Shown here: positions 61,191-64,000 of the stretch, one piece after another
Layout of the letters: each line of letters starts with the position of its first letter
How positions within the stretch are numbered: the stretch's first letter is position 1
From: Tamaricihabitans halophyticus
GTDB lineage: Bacteria > Actinomycetota > Actinomycetes > Mycobacteriales > Pseudonocardiaceae
Direction of reading: 5' to 3'
DNA: 64,000 nucleotides
Assembly: GCF_004340875.1 (NCBI RefSeq)
Contig: NZ_SLXQ01000023.1
Coordinates: 1-64,000, forward strand
Made by a program: the position numbers and the translations under genes
The notes under the pieces: generated by a model
What the model saw: the letters and a program-made list of their open reading frames with translations, nothing else
Database searches by the model: none
Told to the model about the DNA's origin: nothing

Positions 61191-61661
61191 TCACACGTTG
61201 CCGGCACCGGCGCACGGCCAGTACATTCGTACCGTAGTGCCGAGTCGAGTGGTCTCGATCGTCGTGTCTGACGCCATCGCATGCATGATCGGCAAGCCAC
61301 GACCATGCGCGAGCTGGCCGTCCGAACGCGCCGGCGATCGCCAGCTGCCGTAATCGGTGACGGTGACGCGCACCCGCGCTTCGGCGGTCAAACGGGTGGC
61401 ATGCAGCGTCAGCTCGCCGTTCGTCCCGGAGTAGGCGTGTAACACGACGTTCGTCATCGCCTCGTAGCTGGCCAAGGTCAGCGCTTCACGGTCGGCAGGC
61501 GACACGCCCGCTTGGATGGCCCACTCATCGAGTGCGTGCCGCAACGGCGTCAACTGCTCGGTCCTGGCGGGTATCGCGATGTGTAAGTCGCTCACCTCGA
61601 CCGGTGCGCCTGTGACACTGTGCGAGTCATGGGCTTCGGGAACATGCCGATGACTTGCCAT
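61191..61661 (-). CDS. RsbW-like anti-sigma factor/serine kinase
   Basis: A 156-residue HATPase_c_2 protein with an N-box (REALTLASYEAMTNVVLHAY) and a G-type box (VTVTDYGSWRSP ... HGRGLPIMHAMA). It probably binds a sigma factor and phosphorylates a STAS protein. ATG 61661 (MASHRHVPEA) is used; an upstream ATG at 61697 is possible. STAS gene 61730-62140 is upstream on the same strand, gap 68 bp. Confidence 0.82.
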   Translation of the reverse strand: MASHRHVPEAHDSHSVTGAPVEVSDLHIAIPARTEQLTPLRHALDEWAIQAGVSPADREALTLASYEAMTNVVLHAYSGTNGELTLHATRLTAEARVRVTVTDYGSWRSPARSDGQLAHGRGLPIMHAMASDTTIETTRLGTTVRMYWPCAGAGNV

Positions 61662-61729
61662 CGCCTTTACACTGCACTTTCGTTTCGACGTCACCACGAT
61701 AGTTGATGCGAGAGCGAGTTCGCTGGCTG

Positions 61730-62140
61730 CTAGTTGGTATCACCCGGCGCGATATCCCGCAGCGCATCCGCTCGGGACGAGTACACCGAGAGCAGCTGGT
61801 CAACGCCGGTCGCTTCGAGCGGGCGAACAACCCGCCGGTCGTTCGCCACGATCGCGATACGAGTTTCTTGTTCATGTGCTTGTTGTTTGGCTTGTAAAAG
61901 CGCCGTTAGTCCGCATGAGGCGAGAAACGAGACGAGGGACAGGTCGATGACCATCGCGATGGGTCGCTCGGCCAGTGCCGCGTCGATCTGCGATCGGAGT
62001 TCCAACTCGCTGGTCAGATCGACTTCCCCGGATACGGTCACAACTGCCGTTCTCGTGTCGAGTGATTCCCGTTCGCAGTGGAACAACTCGTACAGCCCGG
62101 AGGAACTTGGCCCTGGGTGAGATGAATTTTGCATATCCAT
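61730..62140 (-). CDS. STAS-domain anti-anti-sigma factor
   Basis: A 136-residue STAS protein. The conserved core VVTVSGEVDLTSELELRSQI leads to the phosphorylation loop DLSLVSFLASCGLTALL, in which the usual DSSG is ASCG, so one of the two candidate serines is Cys. It probably releases a sigma factor by capturing the RsbW-like protein. Transcribed ahead of that kinase. Confidence 0.85.
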   Translation of the reverse strand: MDMQNSSHPGPSSSGLYELFHCERESLDTRTAVVTVSGEVDLTSELELRSQIDAALAERPIAMVIDLSLVSFLASCGLTALLQAKQQAHEQETRIAIVANDRRVVRPLEATGVDQLLSVYSSRADALRDIAPGDTN

Positions 62141-62287
62141 AGGGCCAATCTCGCTTATCCTGCGGCGGCGGTCAACACCTCGGGATTCGAGTCGAACGAT
62201 CGTGCTCTATTGTCGATGTCTAGGGTGCGCCGCTACCGGGTATAGCGCCCCTGGAGTAGTAGGTCGTTGCTATCCGTGTGTTCCCTT

Positions 62288-62318
62288 GACCCCGGGTAAA
62301 CCGCGTTTACCCGGGGTC
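62288..62318. terminator. Perfect 14-bp hairpin
   Basis: GACCCCGGGTAAAC (62288-62301) pairs perfectly with GTTTACCCGGGGTC (62305-62318) around a 3-nt loop. No T run follows on either strand, as is common in actinomycetes. It lies downstream of the minus-strand gene at 62379-62600 and isolates it from the STAS gene. Confidence 0.7.
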
Positions 62319-62378
62319 GTTCTGGGTGTGCCACAAGGAATTCTCGTGCGGCTGGACCGCGCCGGTACCGTACGGTAG

Positions 62379-62600
62379 TCAGGACAGGCGCCGCTCGAGC
62401 AGTTCCTTTCCTTGCTCCACGGCCTTCTTGTTGTTCTCCTGGATCTTGTGGAACCAGCGGGCGAGTTCCTCGTCCTCGTCCCGCTCCGCGTCCTGGATAT
62501 AGGTTTCCATGGTCCAGGTGTGCCGCATTGATTCCTGCAGAACCGTGACGAGGTTGTATGTCTTGTCCTTGACCGGGCTCGGTGGTGCATCTCCCGCCAT
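62379..62600 (-). CDS. Small conserved actinobacterial protein
   Basis: A 73-residue acidic helical protein: KDKTYNLVTVLQESMRHTWT, METYIQDAERDEDEELARWF, HKIQENNKKAVEQGKELLER. It has a repeated Glu/Lys pattern compatible with a helical hairpin. AGAGGAG precedes ATG 62600. I recognise it as a type conserved in actinomycetes, without known function. Confidence 0.7.
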   Translation of the reverse strand: MAGDAPPSPVKDKTYNLVTVLQESMRHTWTMETYIQDAERDEDEELARWFHKIQENNKKAVEQGKELLERRLS

Positions 62601-62755
62601 GTCTGCGCTCCTCTCGTGTGGATGTTCCCCATATCGGATTTCCGTTGTGCCGAACGTTAAACCTCCACCAGCACCGCGCCGATCCACGTGTCGCTGGCTA
62701 GCTCCGTGGGTAGTCACATACCAGCAGCACAGTTCGGCCGGAACGAGGAGGACAG

Positions 62756-64000
62756 ATGCCTGAAACCGTGGGTGACTTTCTGCTGACGCGGCTGCGCGAT
62801 TGGGATGTTGACCAAGTATTCAGCTATCCAGGGGATGGAATCAACGGGATTGTCGCGGCGTTCGGTAAGTCGGATAACCGACCACGATACGTCCAGGCCC
62901 GGCATGAGGAGATGGCCGCGTTTCAGGCAGTCGGTTATGCGAAATTCAGTGGCAAGGTTGGGGTATGTATGGCCACGTCTGGCCCCGGCGCGGTGCATTT
63001 ACTCAATGGGCTGTACGACGCGAAACTCGACCATGTTCCGGTGGTCGCTGTCGTGGGCCAGACGGCCCGGTCGGCGATGGGTGGCAGTTACCAGCAGGAA
63101 ATCGACCTACAGGCCTTGCTGAAGGATGTAGCCAGCGACTACCTCGTCGAGGTCAATGTTTCTGAGCAGTTGCCGAACGCGCTCGACCGGGCGTTCCGGA
63201 CCGCTGCGTCCCGTCAAGCGCCAACCGCCGTGATCATTCCCAGTGATCTTCAGGAGCAGGAGTACTTTCCGCCTCAGCACGAGTTCAAGATGGTGCCTTC
63301 CAGCAAGCCCAGCCTGCCGGGTTCGGTGTGGACGCCACAGGACACCGAACTGGCCAATGCTGCCGAAGTGCTGAACGCGGGGGAGAAGGTAGCGATCCTG
63401 GTCGGTCAGGGCGCGCGCGGCGCCGCCGACGAGGTGCGGCAGCTGGCCGAGGCCACCGGTGCCGGCGTGGCAAAGGCGTTGCTGGGCAAGGATGTACTGC
63501 CCGATGACCTTGCCTACGTCACCGGTGCGATCGGGCTCCTCGGTACGCGACCAAGCTACGAGCTGATGCGGGACTGTGACACGCTACTGATCATTGGTTC
63601 CAGCTTTCCCTACACACAGTTCATGCCAGCGTTCGGGCAAGCACGCGCGGTGGAGGTCGACAGTGACCCGACCATGATCGGTATGCGGTATCCGACCGAG
63701 GTCGACCTCGTCGGCGATGCCCGCGACACCCTACGGGCGCTGCTGCCACTAGTGGCCACCAAGCGCGACCGGTCCTGGCGGGAGGCTATCGAGGACAACG
63801 TGCGCAACTGGTGGCAGACCATCGACCAGCAGGCGATGCTCGAGGCCAAGCCGGTCAACCCAATGCGGGTGGTGCACGAGCTTTCGGACCGTATCCCGGA
63901 GAACGCGATCGTCACCGCTGACTCGGGTTCCTCGACAAACTGGTACGCCCGCAATCTGCGTATTCGCGGCAGCATGCGTTCCTCGCTGTCCGGCACCCTG
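62756..64000 (+). CDS. TPP-dependent oxidase/decarboxylase, pyruvate oxidase-like (3' truncated by window)
   Basis: An open frame of 415 codons runs off the right edge without a stop. It starts MPETVGDFLLTRLRDWDVDQ at ATG 62756 with GAGGAGG upstream. The TPP pyrimidine domain is visible (VFSYPGDGINGIVAAF, ARHEEMAAFQAVGYAKFSGK, VCMATSGPGAVHLLNGLYDA), followed by the FAD/nucleotide-like central domain (VAILVGQGARGAADEVRQLA; LLIIGSSFPYTQFM). The catalytic Glu is in RHEEMA. This is the PoxB/acetolactate synthase-like group, closest in pattern to pyruvate oxidase-type proteins. Confidence 0.88.
   Translation, partial: MPETVGDFLLTRLRDWDVDQVFSYPGDGINGIVAAFGKSDNRPRYVQARHEEMAAFQAVGYAKFSGKVGVCMATSGPGAVHLLNGLYDAKLDHVPVVAVVGQTARSAMGGSYQQEIDLQALLKDVASDYLVEVNVSEQLPNALDRAFRTAASRQAPTAVIIPSDLQEQEYFPPQHEFKMVPSSKPSLPGSVWTPQDTELANAAEVLNAGEKVAILVGQGARGAADEVRQLAEATGAGVAKALLGKDVLPDDLAYVTGAIGLLGTRPSYELMRDCDTLLIIGSSFPYTQFMPAFGQARAVEVDSDPTMIGMRYPTEVDLVGDARDTLRALLPLVATKRDRSWREAIEDNVRNWWQTIDQQAMLEAKPVNPMRVVHELSDRIPENAIVTADSGSSTNWYARNLRIRGSMRSSLSGTL

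Overview
The window is high-GC DNA from an actinomycete. The gene families point that way: an F420-dependent LLM oxidoreductase, a bacterial Ku with a SAP-like tail, DUF5134/DUF5709/DUF6343/DUF6328 families, a DesA3-type desaturase with its reductase, and many GTG starts with near-leaderless promoters. A Pseudonocardiales member is my best guess, by inference only.

Region 1 (1-22225) is an integrated element. Two copies of a ~165-170 bp direct repeat (172-341 and 22062-22225) both end in the same 33 bp. That 33 bp looks like the T-arm and acceptor 3' end of tmRNA (ssrA), a common integration site. A tyrosine integrase and a small excisionase-like gene lie just inside the left copy. The cargo is metabolic: an APC permease with an alpha/beta hydrolase and TetR; a beta-oxidation set (two MaoC proteins, SDR, SCP-x-type thiolase, TetR); a LAL-type LuxR regulator; an acyl-CoA synthetase, SDR and NodB-type deacetylase operon; a CocE hydrolase; an XRE-cupin regulator; and a ferredoxin reductase with a fatty acid desaturase.

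Region 2 (22.7-35.5 kb) has gene debris at 22.73-23.77 kb, made of joined fragments of LuxR, MFS and NDP-forming acyl-CoA synthetase genes. Next comes a histidine/urocanate utilisation locus: IclR regulator, hutU, a ureohydrolase, an MFS transporter and an exported HAL-like protein on the minus strand, with hutI divergent. The HAL-like protein has lost the Ala-Ser-Gly triad that forms the MIO cofactor and two other catalytic residues. More debris follows, then a PepSY/DUF5134 membrane pair and a tandem universal stress protein gene interrupted by TGA.

Region 3 (35.6-45.0 kb) is a selenocysteine and formate dehydrogenase locus: selD divergent from tRNA-Sec(UCA), then selA, selB, a formate dehydrogenase alpha gene with an in-frame TGA at 40478-40480 followed by a SECIS-like hairpin, a four-cluster ferredoxin subunit and an NrfD-type membrane subunit. 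The alpha gene must be read through TGA; ordinary gene calling would split it in two.

Region 4 (45-64 kb) holds a transketolase, an NDH-2-like flavoprotein, several small stress-associated proteins, an LLM/ATP-grasp/CocE gene run, a CBS protein, DUF2254, Ku, a divergent P450, and a partner-switching set (GAF-PP2C phosphatase, RsbW-like kinase, STAS protein). It ends in a truncated TPP-dependent oxidase-type gene running off the right edge.
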